Assembly: GCA_031289095.1 (NCBI GenBank)
Contig: JAITQD010000077.1
Span: 1 to 44,188 of the forward strand
Source of the DNA: Azoarcus sp.
GTDB taxonomy: Bacteria; Pseudomonadota; Gammaproteobacteria; Burkholderiales; Rhodocyclaceae
Length of the DNA stretch: 44,188 nt
Direction: 5' to 3'
Position numbers and translations under genes: made by a program. Shown piece after piece: positions 1 through 9,966 of the stretch; the stretch's first letter is position 1, and every line of letters starts with the position of its first letter. Under the pieces are notes generated by a model. It made no database searches, was not told the DNA's origin, and saw nothing but the letters and a program-made list of their open reading frames with translations.

Positions 1-715
1 CGAGGCCCTGTTTGGTGAAAATCTTGAGGGCTTCCCTGGCGATGTCGACATCGGCGATGGGCAGGAAGTCGGGCGCGGCTTCGAGGATGACGACTTCCGC
101 CCCCAGACGCCGCCAGACCGAGCCCATTTCCAGGCCGATAACGCCCGCGCCGATGATCGCCAGCTTTTTGGGAACGGCATCAATGTCGAGCGCACCGACG
201 TTGTCGCAGACGATTTTGTTGTCGACCTGGACGTTGGGCAGGTGGCGCGCCTTGGAGCCGGTGGCGACGATGACCTGTCCGGCTTCCACGTCCTCATTGC
301 CGACCCTTAGCTTCCAGCCTTTGGCCGTTTTGGCGATGAACGCGCCGTGCCCTGGCAGAAAAGTCACCTTGTTCTTCTTGAACAGCCCCTTGATGCCGCC
401 GGTGAGTTGGTCGACGATGCCGTTTTTGCGCGCGAGCATCCGGGCGATGTCGATTTTCGGCGTGCCGACCTCGATGCCCTGCGCCGCAAAGGCGTGTCCG
501 GCTTCCTCGAACAGGTGCGAGGTGTGCAGCAGCGCCTTGGACGGAATGCACCCGACGTTGAGGCAGGTGCCGCCGAGCCGGGGTTCGCCTTTTGGGTCGG
601 CATAGGGGTTGGATTCGCAGCAGGCGGCCTTGAAGCCGAGCTGCGCGGCGCGGATCGCGGCCACGTACCCACCGGGGCCGCCGCCGATGACGAGAACATC
701 GAATTCCTTTGACAT
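1..715 (-). CDS. lpd: Dihydrolipoyl dehydrogenase (E3), C-terminus cut by the window edge
   Basis: E3 flavoprotein that reoxidises the dihydrolipoyl arm of 2-oxoglutarate dehydrogenase using NAD+. The first 238 codons are present. The N-terminus has the FAD-binding dinucleotide fold (VLVIGGGPGGYVAA, from residue 7) and the redox-active disulfide motif GGTCLNVGCIPSK. The start is the ATG at 715; the frame stays open to base 2, so the NAD and dimerisation domains lie outside the window. It starts 20 bases after odhB ends, on the same strand, consistent with an odhA-odhB-lpd operon. Because it directly follows odhB, it is the OGDC-associated copy; other E3 paralogues may exist elsewhere in the genome. 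Confidence 0.95.
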   Translation of the reverse strand, partial: MSKEFDVLVIGGGPGGYVAAIRAAQLGFKAACCESNPYADPKGEPRLGGTCLNVGCIPSKALLHTSHLFEEAGHAFAAQGIEVGTPKIDIARMLARKNGIVDQLTGGIKGLFKKNKVTFLPGHGAFIAKTAKGWKLRVGNEDVEAGQVIVATGSKARHLPNVQVDNKIVCDNVGALDIDAVPKKLAIIGAGVIGLEMGSVWRRLGAEVVILEAAPDFLPIADVDIAREALKIFTKQGL

Positions 716-735
716 ATGTCTCACTCCGTATGGAT

Positions 736-1932
736 TCAGATGTCGAGGATCAGGCGGGCCGGGTCTTCCAGCGCTTCCTTGATCGCTACCAATCCAAGCA
801 CCGCTTCGCGGCCGTCGATAATGCGGTGGTCGTAGGAGAGCGCCAGGTAGTTGATCGGGCGGATGACGACTTGCCCGTTTTCTGCGACCGGGCGATCCTT
901 GGTGGCATGGATGCCAAGAATGGCCGCCTGCGGCGGATTGATGATCGGTGTGGACATCATCGAGCCGAACACGCCGCCGTTGGAAATCGAGAAGGTGCCG
1001 CCGGTGAGTTCTTCGATCGAGAGTTTGCCGTCCTTGGCCTTGGCCCCGAATTCGGCGATTTTCAATTCGATTTCGGCCACGGAAAGCAGTTCGACGTTGC
1101 GCAGGATGGGCACCACCAGACCACGCGGGCTGCCCACGGCGATGCCGATGTCGATGTAGCCGTGGTAGATGATGTCGCTGCCGTCGATCGAGGCGTTCAG
1201 AATCGGGTAACGCTTGAGCGCCGCCACTGCCGCCTTGACGAAGAAGCCCATGAAGCCAAGGCGCACGCCGTGGGCTTTTTCAAATTTTTCGCCGTACTGC
1301 TTGCGCAGGGCCATCACCGGGGCCATGTTCACTTCGTTGAAGGTGGTGAGGATGGCGTTTTCGTTCTTGGACTGGATCAGGCGTTCGGCAATGCGGGCGC
1401 GCAGGCGAGTCATCGGCACCCGCTCCTCCGGGCGGTCGCCGATGATCGTCACCGTCGGCGCAGCGGCGGCGATGGCGGCGGCAGACGGTTTCGCCGCGAC
1501 GGAGGCTCTGACGGCGACGGCATCGTCCTTGGTCACTCGGCCACCACGGCCAGTGCCGCTCACTTCGGAGGCAGGGACGCCTTTTTCGTCCAGAATCTTG
1601 CGCGCCGCCGGACTGGGTGCACCTGCCGCACCAGCGGCAGCGGACGATTCGTCTTTCCCGGCGGGCACGGCGGCGGTGGCCACAGCGGCTTTCGCTTCGG
1701 TGTCGATGCGGGCGATCAGGTCGCCCGACGTCACGGTTTCGCCATCGCTCTTGACGATCTCGACCAGCACGCCATCGGCGGGGGCCGGGGTTTCGAGCAC
1801 CACCTTGTCGGTTTCGATGTCGATCAGATTCTCATCCCGCGCCACCGCCTCGCCGGGCTTTTTGTGCCAGGCGACGAGCGTGGCCTCGGACACGGACTCG
1901 GACAGTTGCGGTACCTTCACTTCGATCAGCAT
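736..1932 (-). CDS. sucB: Dihydrolipoyllysine succinyltransferase, E2 of 2-oxoglutarate dehydrogenase
   Basis: E2 core of the 2-oxoglutarate dehydrogenase complex; it passes the succinyl group from the E1 active site to CoA through a lipoyl arm. 398 aa, close to the usual length. The N-terminal lipoyl domain (about 1-78) has the modified lysine K43 in IETDKVVLE. An Ala/Gly-rich linker leads to an E3/E1-binding domain (about 106-140, [20 protein letters not shown]). The catalytic domain carries the [12 protein letters not shown] motif with H369 and D373. One lipoyl domain only, as is usual for sucB. It lies 20 bases after odhA. Also called odhB. Confidence 0.96.
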   Translation of the reverse strand: MLIEVKVPQLSESVSEATLVAWHKKPGEAVARDENLIDIETDKVVLETPAPADGVLVEIVKSDGETVTSGDLIARIDTEAKAAVATAAVPAGKDESSAAAGAAGAPSPAARKILDEKGVPASEVSGTGRGGRVTKDDAVAVRASVAAKPSAAAIAAAAPTVTIIGDRPEERVPMTRLRARIAERLIQSKNENAILTTFNEVNMAPVMALRKQYGEKFEKAHGVRLGFMGFFVKAAVAALKRYPILNASIDGSDIIYHGYIDIGIAVGSPRGLVVPILRNVELLSVAEIELKIAEFGAKAKDGKLSIEELTGGTFSISNGGVFGSMMSTPIINPPQAAILGIHATKDRPVAENGQVVIRPINYLALSYDHRIIDGREAVLGLVAIKEALEDPARLILDI

Positions 1933-1952
1933 GGATGTCTCCTCATTCTTTG

Positions 1953-4811
1953 TTATGGATTATTGGGTGATTGCGGCGTGGTGTCCTGGATGGGACCAAA
2001 AGCATGTTCGATCACGTCTTTTTGTTGTTGCACGTGCCTGGCGTGATAGCCAACGGCAGGCGAAGCCGAAGCTGGCCGGCTGACCAGCAGCAACTTGCGT
2101 TTCGTGCCCAACACGTTGCTCAGGTGCTGGCGCGAAGCAAGCCAGTACCAGGCTCCCTGGTTGCGTGGTTCCTCTTGGCACCACACCACTTCGCGGGCAT
2201 TGGGAAACTGTTCGATCGCCTCGGCAAACGCCTTGGCCGGGAAGGGATAAAGCTGCTCGATCCGCACCAGCGCGGCGTCGGTGATTTTCTTTTCGCGCCG
2301 GTAGGCAAGTAGCTCGTAATAGAGCTTGCCTTGGCACAGCACGACGCGCTTGACCTTTTTGTGATCGAGCGCCTCGACTTCCGGGATCACGGTCTGGAAG
2401 CCGCCGTTGGCGAGTTCGTCGAGCGACGACACCGCTTCCTTGTGGCGCAGCAGCGATTTTGGCGAGATGACCACCAGCGGCTTGCGCAGCTTGCGCAGCA
2501 TCTGGCGGCGCAACAGGTGGAAGATTTGCGCAGGCGTGCTCGGCACGCAAATCTGCCAGTTGTTTTCCGCCGCCATGTTCATGAAGCGTTCCAGGCGGGC
2601 GGAGGTGTGTTCCGGCCCCTGCCCTTCGTAGCCGTGCGGCAGCAGCAGGGTCAGCCCGGTGATCCGCCCCCACTTGGCCTCGCCCGAGGAAATGAACTGG
2701 TCGACCACAACCTGCGCACCGTTGAGGAAGTCGCCGAACTGGGCTTCCCATACCACCAGTTCGTTCGGTTCGGTGGTGGCGTAGCCGTATTCAAAACCGA
2801 GCACGCCTTCCTCGGAGAGCACAGAATCGAAGCACTGGAAACGGGCCTGTCCTTCCTGTACGTGGGCGAGCGGGACATAGACGCCCTCGTCCCAGTGTTG
2901 CCGCTTCTGGTCGTGCAGCACCGCGTGGCGGTGAAAGAACGTGCCGCGCCCGACGTCCTCGCCCGAGATGCGCACGCCGTATCCTTGCGCGAGCAGGCTG
3001 GCATAGGCGAGGTTTTCGCCCATGCCCCAGTCGAGCGGCAATTCGCCCCGTCCCATCGCGGCGCGGTCGTCGAGGATTTTCTTCACACGCGGGTGCACCA
3101 CGAAATGCTCCGGGGTACTGGTGAGCACATTGGCGAGACGGCGGATTTCCTGCACCGGAATCGCGGTATGGGCCTCGTCGGTGTAGGGCTGCTTGAGGAA
3201 GGGCGCCCATTCCGCCGAAAACTGGCGGTTGTAGCCGGAAAGCACCGGACTGTAGAGCAGCTCGCCCCGGTCGAGATGCCCGCGGTATTCAGCGATCATT
3301 TTCTCCGGTTCATCGGCGGCGAGCGCGCCCTCGGCCACCAGGCGGTCGGCGTAAAGTTTGCGGGTGCCCGGATGCTGCTGGATGATGTGGTACATCAGCG
3401 GCTGGGTGACCATCGGCTCGTCCTGCTCGTTGTGGCCGAGCTTGCGGAAGCAGATCACGTCGATCACCACATCTTTCTTGAATTCCTGGCGGAATTCAAC
3501 CGCCAGCTGGGTCACGAAGGCCACCGCTTCCGGATCGTCACCGTTTACGTGGAAGATCGGCGCTTCGACCAGCTTGAAGATGTCGGTGCAATAACGCGAG
3601 GAGCGCAGGTCACGCGGGTCGGATGTGGTGAAGCCGATCTGGTTGTTGACGACAAGGTGCACGGTGCCGGCAGTGCCGTAGCCGCGCGTCTGGGAGAAGT
3701 TGAGCATTTCCTGATTGACGCCCTGCCCGGCCACAGCAGCGTCGCCGTGGATCAGGAGCGGCAGCACCTGGCTCTTGGCCGCGTCGCCGCGACGAATCTG
3801 GCGCGCATAGACCGACCCCTGCACCACCGGGTTGATGATTTCCAGGTGCGAGGGGTTGAAGGCCAGCACCAGATGCATCGGCCCCCCGGGGGTTGTGATG
3901 TCGCTGGAAAAACCCAGGTGATATTTGACGTCCCCGGCACTCAGATCGACCGTCGTCTTGCCCTCGAACTCGGAGAACAGCATCGACGGCGATTTACCCA
4001 GGATGTTGACCAGTACGTTGAGGCGGCCGCGGTGCGCCATGCCGATCACGGTCTCGGCGACGCCCAGGCTGCCGGCAACCCGCAGGATTTCGTCCATGGC
4101 CACGATTGCCGATTCCCCGCCTTCGAGCGAGAAGCGTTTCTGCCCGACGTAACGGGTATGCAGATAGCGTTCCAGCGTCTCGGCGGCGGTCACACGTTCG
4201 AGGAGGCGGCGTTTGACCTCGGGCGAGAAATCCGGCGTGGCCCGGACGCCTTCAAGGCGGCTCTGGAGCCAACGTTGCTGGGCGACGTCGGTAATGTGCA
4301 GGTACTCGATACCGATCGAGCCGCAATACGTCTGGTGCAGGGCTTCGAGAATCTCGCGCAGGGTGGCGCGATCCCCCGCGAAGCCTTCGAAGGAGCCGAC
4401 GTTGAAGGGCTTGGAGAGGTCGGCTTCGGTGAACCCGTAGTGCGAGGGTTCGAGTTCGGGAATCCGCAGGCGCTCGCCGCGCTTGAGCGGATCGAGGCTG
4501 GCGCGGCGGTTGCCAAGATAGCGGTGGGCAGCGATCAGTTGCAGCACGTCTGCCTGCGACTTGTTGTCGCCCTCGGCGCTCGTGGTGCGAACCGGGCCGC
4601 GCTTGGCCATCTGCTCAAAAGCGGCGATGATCGGGGTATGCGCCACATCGCGCACCGCCGCACCCGCCTGGGACTGGAGGCGATCGAAATACTCGCGCCA
4701 GTTTTCGCTGACCGAAGCCGGATCGGCCAGGTAACGTTCATACAGTTCTTCAATGAACGGCGCATTCGCGCCGTATAGATAGGACGTGCCTTGTAGTTCT
4801 TTCTCTTTCAT
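1953..4811 (-). CDS. sucA: 2-oxoglutarate dehydrogenase E1 component
   Basis: Thiamine-diphosphate-dependent E1 that decarboxylates 2-oxoglutarate and succinylates the E2 lipoyl arm. 952 aa from the ATG at 4811. The N-terminal segment ([19 protein letters not shown]) is the E1 N-terminal helix that contacts the complex. Central motifs include [29 protein letters not shown] and [13 protein letters not shown], typical of OGDH E1. The start is set by AGGTGG eight bases upstream of ATG 4811; an in-frame GTG at 4823 lies inside that ribosome site and is unlikely to be used. It has its own short leader after the gltA terminator. Also called odhA. Confidence 0.96.
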   Translation of the reverse strand: MKEKELQGTSYLYGANAPFIEELYERYLADPASVSENWREYFDRLQSQAGAAVRDVAHTPIIAAFEQMAKRGPVRTTSAEGDNKSQADVLQLIAAHRYLGNRRASLDPLKRGERLRIPELEPSHYGFTEADLSKPFNVGSFEGFAGDRATLREILEALHQTYCGSIGIEYLHITDVAQQRWLQSRLEGVRATPDFSPEVKRRLLERVTAAETLERYLHTRYVGQKRFSLEGGESAIVAMDEILRVAGSLGVAETVIGMAHRGRLNVLVNILGKSPSMLFSEFEGKTTVDLSAGDVKYHLGFSSDITTPGGPMHLVLAFNPSHLEIINPVVQGSVYARQIRRGDAAKSQVLPLLIHGDAAVAGQGVNQEMLNFSQTRGYGTAGTVHLVVNNQIGFTTSDPRDLRSSRYCTDIFKLVEAPIFHVNGDDPEAVAFVTQLAVEFRQEFKKDVVIDVICFRKLGHNEQDEPMVTQPLMYHIIQQHPGTRKLYADRLVAEGALAADEPEKMIAEYRGHLDRGELLYSPVLSGYNRQFSAEWAPFLKQPYTDEAHTAIPVQEIRRLANVLTSTPEHFVVHPRVKKILDDRAAMGRGELPLDWGMGENLAYASLLAQGYGVRISGEDVGRGTFFHRHAVLHDQKRQHWDEGVYVPLAHVQEGQARFQCFDSVLSEEGVLGFEYGYATTEPNELVVWEAQFGDFLNGAQVVVDQFISSGEAKWGRITGLTLLLPHGYEGQGPEHTSARLERFMNMAAENNWQICVPSTPAQIFHLLRRQMLRKLRKPLVVISPKSLLRHKEAVSSLDELANGGFQTVIPEVEALDHKKVKRVVLCQGKLYYELLAYRREKKITDAALVRIEQLYPFPAKAFAEAIEQFPNAREVVWCQEEPRNQGAWYWLASRQHLSNVLGTKRKLLLVSRPASASPAVGYHARHVQQQKDVIEHAFGPIQDTTPQSPNNP

Positions 4812-4870
4812 ATTGCAAGCCACCTGTCATGTTTCCGGTGTGGCATACCCTGGGTGTGGTTTGTCATACC
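4812..4870 (-). promoter_or_regulatory. odhA leader with duplicated motif that can pair with the ribosome site
   Basis: On the minus strand the leader holds two related copies of a GGTATG...CCACACC motif (plus-strand 4837-4849 and 4853-4870; the second has five extra bases). Bases 4840-4844 in the near copy can pair with 4819-4823, which overlap the ribosome site at 4820-4825. The four bases 4856-4859 of the far copy can pair with the same site. This suggests alternative hairpins masking the start. A conserved sucA leader RNA that overlaps the ribosome site is known in Burkholderiales; whether this is a relative was not tested. The pairing is my inference. Confidence 0.4.
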
Positions 4871-4895
4871 TTCTGGAAAAAGGAAGCGCCTGCCG

Positions 4896-4935
4896 CAAGA
4901 AAAACGGGACAGCCGCAGTCACTGCGACCGTCCCG
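4896..4935 (-). terminator. Intrinsic terminator after gltA
   Basis: Read on the minus strand: a 14-base-pair stem (4922-4935 with 4905-4918, two G-U wobbles) with a three-base loop, followed at once by TTTTTCTT. It lies 39 bases past the gltA stop and before odhA, so it should at least partly separate gltA from odhA transcription. Confidence 0.85.
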
Positions 4936-4974
4936 GCGGCTAGCGCGTGCTTCGCCTGTTGCTCACAGCGGGGA

Positions 4975-6270
4975 TCAACGAGCGCCGAGTTCCGGAACGT
5001 CGCGGCACGCGGCTCCCACGTAGAGCTGACGCGGACGACCGATCTTGTATTCCGGATCGGTGATCATTTCTTCCCACTGCGCAAGCCAGCCCGCCGTGCG
5101 CGCCAAGGCGAAGATGCAGGTGAACATGGGGGTGGGGATGCCCATCGCCTTCTGGACGATGCCAGAATAGAAGTCTACGTTCGGGTAGAGCTTCTTCTCG
5201 ATGAAATACTCGTCTTCGAGGGCGATTTTTTCGAGTGCCTTGGCGAGCTTGAAAAGACGATCGTTTTCCAGCCCCAGTTCGGCGAGCACCTCGGTGCACA
5301 CTTTGCCCATCAGGCGCGCGCGCGGGTCAAAGTTTTTGTAGACGCGGTGGCCGAAGCCCATCAGCTTGAAGCTGTCTCCCTTGTCCTTGGCGCGCTCGAT
5401 GTATTCGCCCACCCGCGACACGTCGCCGATTTCTTCCAGCATCTTGAGGCAGGCTTCGTTCGCGCCGCCGTGAGCCGGCCCCCACAGGCACGAGATGCCC
5501 GCCGCGACGCAGGCAAAGGGGTTGGCGCCGCTTGATCCGGCAAGCCGCACCGTGGAGGTGGAGGCGTTCTGTTCGTGGTCGGCGTGCAGGGTGAAGATGA
5601 CATCAAGCGCGTGCGCCAGCACCGGATTGGGTTTGTATTCCTCGCACGGCACGCCGAACATTTGATACATGAAGTTCGCCGTGTAACCGAGGTCGTTGCG
5701 CGGATACATGAACGGCAACCCGGTGTTGTAGCGATAGGCGAGCGCGACGATGGTCGGCAGTTTGGCGATGATGCGGTTGAAGCAGACGTCCCGGCACTTG
5801 ATGTCGGAATAATCCATTCCTTGGTGGTAGAACGCCGACAGCGCCCCGACCACGCCGACGATGACCGCCATCGGATGCGCGTCGCGCCGGAAACCATTGT
5901 AGAAGCGGGTCAACTGGTCATGCACCAGGGTGTGATGACGGATGGTGTTTTCGAATTCCGCTTTCTCGGTCGCGTCTGGCAGTTCGCCGTTGCGCAACAG
6001 GTAGGCGACTTCCAGGAAACTGCATTTATCGGCCAGTTGCTCAATGGGGTAGCCGCGGTAGAGCAGTTCCCCCTTGTCGCCGTCGATGAAAGTGATGGTC
6101 GACCGGCAACTGGCGGTCGACAGGAACCCAGGGTCGTAGGTAAACAAACCTGTCTTGCCGCCCAAGGTGCGGATATCAATGACATCGTTGCCATGGGTGG
6201 CGGCCAAAACCGGAAAGTCGACGGTCATGCCGTCGACGGTCAGGGTTGCGGTGCGTTGCTCTATGCTCAT
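4975..6270 (-). CDS. gltA: Citrate synthase, type II
   Basis: Condenses oxaloacetate and acetyl-CoA to citrate, the entry step of the TCA cycle. 431 aa, the length of the hexameric Gram-negative type. The catalytic triad is visible: H267 in [10 protein letters not shown]308 in GFGHRVYKN and D366 in NVDFYSG, close to the E. coli numbering. The substrate-binding NASTSTVRL motif is present. The C-terminus runs about 11 residues past the usual RPRQLYVG end. ATG 6270 is preceded by AAGGAG with good spacing. It follows sdhE by 87 bases on the same strand and is closed by the terminator at 4896-4935. Confidence 0.97.
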   Translation of the reverse strand: MSIEQRTATLTVDGMTVDFPVLAATHGNDVIDIRTLGGKTGLFTYDPGFLSTASCRSTITFIDGDKGELLYRGYPIEQLADKCSFLEVAYLLRNGELPDATEKAEFENTIRHHTLVHDQLTRFYNGFRRDAHPMAVIVGVVGALSAFYHQGMDYSDIKCRDVCFNRIIAKLPTIVALAYRYNTGLPFMYPRNDLGYTANFMYQMFGVPCEEYKPNPVLAHALDVIFTLHADHEQNASTSTVRLAGSSGANPFACVAAGISCLWGPAHGGANEACLKMLEEIGDVSRVGEYIERAKDKGDSFKLMGFGHRVYKNFDPRARLMGKVCTEVLAELGLENDRLFKLAKALEKIALEDEYFIEKKLYPNVDFYSGIVQKAMGIPTPMFTCIFALARTAGWLAQWEEMITDPEYKIGRPRQLYVGAACRDVPELGAR

Positions 6271-6285
6271 AGTGGTCTCCTTCCT

Positions 6286-6313
6286 ACAATACCCGTCTGG
6301 AGTTTATCTGCAA
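6286..6313 (-). promoter_or_regulatory. Possible gltA promoter in the sdhE-gltA gap
   Basis: On the minus strand TTGCAG (6308-6313) and TATTGT (6286-6291) are 16 bases apart, just upstream of the gltA ribosome site. A 7-bp inverted repeat (GGAGTTT...AAACTCC) overlaps the -35 side. It may give gltA expression beyond read-through from sdh; the match to consensus is only moderate. Confidence 0.3.
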
Positions 6314-6357
6314 AAACTCCCGTCTTGTGGCCATCGCGCTCCCGCCGGTTCCACTCA

Positions 6358-6594
6358 TCAGCACTGACGTAATCGCGTGACCATCTCTTGCCAGCGGTCG
6401 ACTTCGCAGTCCCTGCCGCCATTGACCATCGCCCAGAGGTCGTAGTCATCGCAGCGCAGCAGGTCTTCAAAATCGGCCACTTGTTCATCGTTCAAACGGT
6501 CGAAGTGCTTCTCCAGAAAACGCGCCAGCACCAGGTCAAGTTCCAGCAACGACCTGCGGCACTGCCAGCGCACCTTCCCCCGTTCGATCGCCAT
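6358..6594 (-). CDS. sdhE: Succinate dehydrogenase flavin assembly factor SdhE
   Basis: Small cytosolic protein (78 aa) that promotes covalent attachment of FAD to SdhA. The family signature is the N-terminal RGKVRWQCRRSLLELD, which contains the conserved RGxxxW element, followed by an acidic helical region (EDLLRCDDYDLWAMVNG). The family is also known as YgfY/CptB/DUF339. It starts four bases after the sdhB stop, so it is in the sdhCDAB operon and probably translated with it. Its position directly after its target complex supports the call. Confidence 0.93.
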   Translation of the reverse strand: MAIERGKVRWQCRRSLLELDLVLARFLEKHFDRLNDEQVADFEDLLRCDDYDLWAMVNGGRDCEVDRWQEMVTRLRQC

Positions 6595-6598
6595 CGCC

Positions 6599-7312
6599 TC
6601 AGACCGCCCGGCGAACCATGAGATCCTTGATCTTGCCGATGGCCCGGGTCGGATTCAGACTTTTCGGGCACACATCGACGCAGCTCATGATCGTGTGGCA
6701 ACGAAACAGCCGGTACGGATCTTCCAGGTTGTCGAGGCGCTCATTGGCCGCCTGATCGCGCGTATCGGCGATGAAGCGATAGGCGTTCAGCAGCCCCGAG
6801 GGGCCGACGAACTTGTCCGGATTCCACCAGAACGACGGACAGGCCGTGGAACAGCACGCGCACAGGATGCACTCGTAGAGGCCGTTGAGTTCCTCGCGTT
6901 CTTCCGGGCTTTGCAGGCGCTCGCGTTCGGGCGGCGGCTCGTCGTTGATGAGGTAGGGCTTGATCGAATGGTATTGCTTGAAGAACTGCGTCATATCCAC
7001 GATCAGGTCGCGGATCACCGGCAGCCCCGGCAGAGGCCGCAGCACGACCGGCTGTTTCAGGCTGTCGACGTCGGTCAGGCAGGCCAGCACGTTTTTGCCG
7101 TTGACGTTGATCGCGTCCGACCCGCACACGCCCTCGCGGCAGGAACGGCGGAACGACAGGCTGTCGTCCTTGGCCTTGAGCCGCACCAAGGCGTCGAGCA
7201 GCTTCTTGTCGGTGGTGAGGTCGATCTCGACCGAGATGTCCTGCATGTAGGGCTTGGCATCCTTGTCCGGGTCGTAGCGGTAGATTTTGAATTGGACGGT
7301 ACGCTTGCTCAT
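6599..7312 (-). CDS. sdhB: Succinate dehydrogenase iron-sulfur subunit
   Basis: Carries electrons from the SdhA flavin to ubiquinone through three Fe-S clusters at the inner face of the membrane. 237 aa. The [2Fe-2S] ligands lie in SCREGVCGSDAI plus C78 (C58, C63, D66, C78; the aspartate ligand also occurs in E. coli SdhB). The C-terminal ferredoxin-like domain has CILCACCSTACPSFWW and CVDVCPKSLNPTRAIGKIK for the [4Fe-4S] and [3Fe-4S] clusters. It lies 18 bases after sdhA. Confidence 0.97.
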   Translation of the reverse strand: MSKRTVQFKIYRYDPDKDAKPYMQDISVEIDLTTDKKLLDALVRLKAKDDSLSFRRSCREGVCGSDAINVNGKNVLACLTDVDSLKQPVVLRPLPGLPVIRDLIVDMTQFFKQYHSIKPYLINDEPPPERERLQSPEEREELNGLYECILCACCSTACPSFWWNPDKFVGPSGLLNAYRFIADTRDQAANERLDNLEDPYRLFRCHTIMSCVDVCPKSLNPTRAIGKIKDLMVRRAV

Positions 7313-7330
7313 TGTGTTCTTCTCCCGCGC

Positions 7331-9124
7331 TCAGTAAGTACGCTTGGCGAGCGCGATAGGCTCGACATCGGCGGACATCGGCTTCAGATGCACCGGCTTG
7401 TATTCCAGGTGGTTGTCGGCGCTGAACCACAGTGTGTGCTTGAGCCAGTTCTGGTCATCGCGTCCGTTCGGATGTTCGGGCGTGTCCGGCGCATCGTCGC
7501 GGACGTGCGCGCCACGCGATTCCTTGCGCGCTTGCGCCGAAACCATCGTCGCCTTGGCGACTTCAATCATGTTGTCCAGCTCCAGCGCTTCCTGACGCGC
7601 GGTGTTCCACACCCTGGACTTGTCCCTGACGTAGGTACTCCTGGCGCTTTCGGCTACTTCCAGGATTTGGGTCACGCCTTCCTTGAGCAGATCCTTGAAG
7701 CGGAATACGCCGGCATGCTTCTGCATGGTGCGCTGCATGGACAGACGCACGTCGGCCACGGCGTTGCCGTCTTTCTGCGATTCCAGGCGGGCAAGGCGGG
7801 CCAGCGAGCGTTCGGCGGCGTCCGCCGGCAGCGGCTTGAGGCTCAGGTTGCCGGACTTGAAATCGGCGACCACGGATTCGCCCGCCGACTTGCCGAACAC
7901 CAGCAGGTCAAGCAGCGAATTCGTTCCCAGCCGGTTGGCGCCATGCACCGAAGCGCAGGCGCATTCACCGGCGGCGTAGAAGCCGGGCGCCGGGGCGTTC
8001 GGATTGCCGTCCTTCGGGGTCACGACCTGCCCCTTGTAGTTGGTCGGAATGCCGCCCATCTGGTAGTGGCAGGTCGGCACGACGGGAATCGGCGCCTTGA
8101 TGGGATCGACACCGGCGAAACGGATCGAAATATCGCGGATGCCGGGCAGGCGCTTCATGATGACCTCGGGCGACAAGTGGGTGATGTCGAGCATCACATG
8201 ATCCTTGTCCGGCCCGCAACCGTGCCCTTCGTTGATTTCAGTCACCATTGAGCGCGACACCACGTCGCGCGAGGCCAGATCCTTGAGGTTGGGGGCATAG
8301 CGTTCCATGAAACGCTCGCCGCTGGCGTTGCGCAGGATGCCGCCCTCGCCGCGCACCCCTTCGGTGATCAGCACCCCCGCGCCGGCCACGCCGGTGGGGT
8401 GGAACTGCCAGAATTCCATGTCTTCGAGCGGGATGCCGGCGCGCGCCGCCATGCCCAGGCCATCGCCGGTGTTGGTGAAGGCGTTGGTCGAGGAGTAGAA
8501 GATGCGGCCCGAGCCGCCGGTGGCGAAAATCGTCGCCCTGGCGTGGAAAATCGACACTTCGCCGGTTTCCAGTTCGAGCGCGGTGACGCCCAGCACGTTG
8601 CCGTCGGCGTCGCGGATGAGGTCGAGCGCCATCCATTCCACAAAGAACTGCGTATGGGCGCGCACGTTGCGCTGGTAGAGCGCATGCAGCATGGCGTGGC
8701 CGGTACGGTCGGCTGCCGCACAGGAACGCATCACTGGCGACTTGCCGTAGTTCATCGAATGCCCGCCGAACGGACGCTGGTAGATTTTGCCGCTGTCGGT
8801 GCGGTCGAACGGCATACCGTAGTGTTCAAGTTCGATCACGACCTCGTTGGCCTTGCGCACCATGAACTCGATCGCATCCTGGTCGCCAAGCCAGTCCGAC
8901 CCCTTCACGGTGTCGTACATGTGCCAGTGCCAGTGATCCTCGGTGGAATTACCCAGCGAGGCCGCCACCCCGCCCTGCGCGGCGACGGTGTGCGAGCGGG
9001 TCGGAAACACCTTGGACAGCACGGCGGTCTTGAGTCCCGCCTCAGAGAGTTGCAGCGCGGCGCGCAAACCCGCGCCGCCAGCGCCGACGATCACCGCATC
9101 GAAAGTACGTTTCGCAACGTTCAC
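7331..9124 (-). CDS. sdhA: Succinate dehydrogenase flavoprotein subunit
   Basis: Oxidises succinate to fumarate with covalently bound FAD. 597 aa from a GTG start at 9124, chosen because GGAGG lies five bases upstream and the protein then begins just before the Rossmann motif [16 protein letters not shown]. The covalent FAD site is H45 in [11 protein letters not shown]. Other typical segments are [40 protein letters not shown] and the C-terminal capping and helical domains. The start falls three bases after the sdhD stop, so the two are tightly coupled. Confidence 0.97.
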   Translation of the reverse strand: MNVAKRTFDAVIVGAGGAGLRAALQLSEAGLKTAVLSKVFPTRSHTVAAQGGVAASLGNSTEDHWHWHMYDTVKGSDWLGDQDAIEFMVRKANEVVIELEHYGMPFDRTDSGKIYQRPFGGHSMNYGKSPVMRSCAAADRTGHAMLHALYQRNVRAHTQFFVEWMALDLIRDADGNVLGVTALELETGEVSIFHARATIFATGGSGRIFYSSTNAFTNTGDGLGMAARAGIPLEDMEFWQFHPTGVAGAGVLITEGVRGEGGILRNASGERFMERYAPNLKDLASRDVVSRSMVTEINEGHGCGPDKDHVMLDITHLSPEVIMKRLPGIRDISIRFAGVDPIKAPIPVVPTCHYQMGGIPTNYKGQVVTPKDGNPNAPAPGFYAAGECACASVHGANRLGTNSLLDLLVFGKSAGESVVADFKSGNLSLKPLPADAAERSLARLARLESQKDGNAVADVRLSMQRTMQKHAGVFRFKDLLKEGVTQILEVAESARSTYVRDKSRVWNTARQEALELDNMIEVAKATMVSAQARKESRGAHVRDDAPDTPEHPNGRDDQNWLKHTLWFSADNHLEYKPVHLKPMSADVEPIALAKRTY

Positions 9125-9126
9125 GC

Positions 9127-9483
9127 TCACCTCCAGAGAATATGCACAGCCCAGCCGGCATAGCCGATGAGCAGGAAAAGGGTGATCAGGTGCAGCGCCA
9201 GGCGCACACCGACCGGCTTCACGTAATCCATCCAGATGTCGCGCACGCCGATCCAGGCGTGGTAACAAAGCGAGAGGACGAACAGAAAACTGAAGAAGCG
9301 AACGAACGGCGACGCGAACAATTCCAGCCAAGTGGCCTGCCAGATCAGAGGCTCGAATGCGGGCATGCACAGCAGGCGGACGACGAAAGCAAGCGTAAAC
9401 AACGCCATGTAGACGGCGGTGGCGCGCTGCACGAGCCAGTCCTTCAGACCATAGTGGGCGCCCACGGCATGACGATTCACCAT
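9127..9483 (-). CDS. sdhD: Succinate dehydrogenase membrane anchor subunit SdhD
   Basis: Hydrophobic anchor that with SdhC binds heme b and ubiquinone. 118 aa with three predicted membrane helices (about residues 22-41, 55-76 and 90-113). The segment [18 protein letters not shown] is the diagnostic SdhD motif; its histidine is the expected heme ligand and the Asp-Tyr pair contributes to the quinone site. The ATG at 9483 overlaps the end of sdhC by seven bases (ATGGTGA), a typical coupled junction. Confidence 0.93.
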   Translation of the reverse strand: MVNRHAVGAHYGLKDWLVQRATAVYMALFTLAFVVRLLCMPAFEPLIWQATWLELFASPFVRFFSFLFVLSLCYHAWIGVRDIWMDYVKPVGVRLALHLITLFLLIGYAGWAVHILWR

Positions 9484-9869
9484 AATTTCACCCCGGCGAC
9501 AGCGGTAAGCGCCAAGCTCACGGCGAGCACGGCATAGGACGATTTGCGCGCGCACGGCAAATCGAGTCCCTTGTTGACATCGAGCAGCAAAAAGCGGATG
9601 CCGGCACAGAAATGGTGCAGGTAGGCCCACAACAATCCCAGCAACAAAAGTTTCACAAGCGGGTGGGCGACAAGGGTCGCGAAATCGTCGAACGACGTCG
9701 GACTCAGGCTCTTGTCGAGCAGACAGAGCAGGAAAGGCAACAGCAGAAAAAGTCCCGCGCCGCTGACCCGGTGCAGGATGGACACAATGCCCGGCAACGG
9801 CAATCGTATTCTGGCGACGTCCAGGTGTTTCGGCCTGGGCCTCGGCTTGGTTACTGTCGCTTCTGTCAT
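9477..9869 (-). CDS. sdhC: Succinate dehydrogenase cytochrome b556 subunit SdhC
   Basis: Heme b and quinone-binding membrane subunit. 130 aa from the ATG at 9869, chosen because GGAGGG lies eight bases upstream. An N-terminal [19 protein letters not shown] segment and the [16 protein letters not shown] helix (with quinone-site Ser and Arg) are typical. The second helix ends in [15 protein letters not shown], the heme-ligand motif. Three membrane helices are apparent. It is the first gene of the sdhCDAB-sdhE run; the GntR regulator lies 97 bases upstream on the same strand. Confidence 0.93.
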   Translation of the reverse strand: MTEATVTKPRPRPKHLDVARIRLPLPGIVSILHRVSGAGLFLLLPFLLCLLDKSLSPTSFDDFATLVAHPLVKLLLLGLLWAYLHHFCAGIRFLLLDVNKGLDLPCARKSSYAVLAVSLALTAVAGVKLW

Positions 9870-9966
9870 GAAAACTCCCTCCTCCAGCAAGAGCGGCCAA
9901 AGCCGCCACGGGTTCAAAGCAAAACAATGACCGCCACTCGAACCGATAGTCGGCAGTAGACGGTCG

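Noticed and set aside
709-2046. Long plus-strand frame of 445 codons over sucB
   Set aside because: It lies antisense to a gene with full lipoyl and catalytic motifs. High GC content gives long open shadow frames; the translation is low-complexity His/Gly/Asp-rich with no domain.
2331-4778. Plus-strand frame of 815 codons over sucA
   Set aside because: Antisense shadow of the E1 gene, no ribosome site, no recognisable motif.
4821-4823. GTG start for sucA
   Set aside because: It lies inside the AGGTGG ribosome site of the ATG at 4811 and has no ribosome site of its own.
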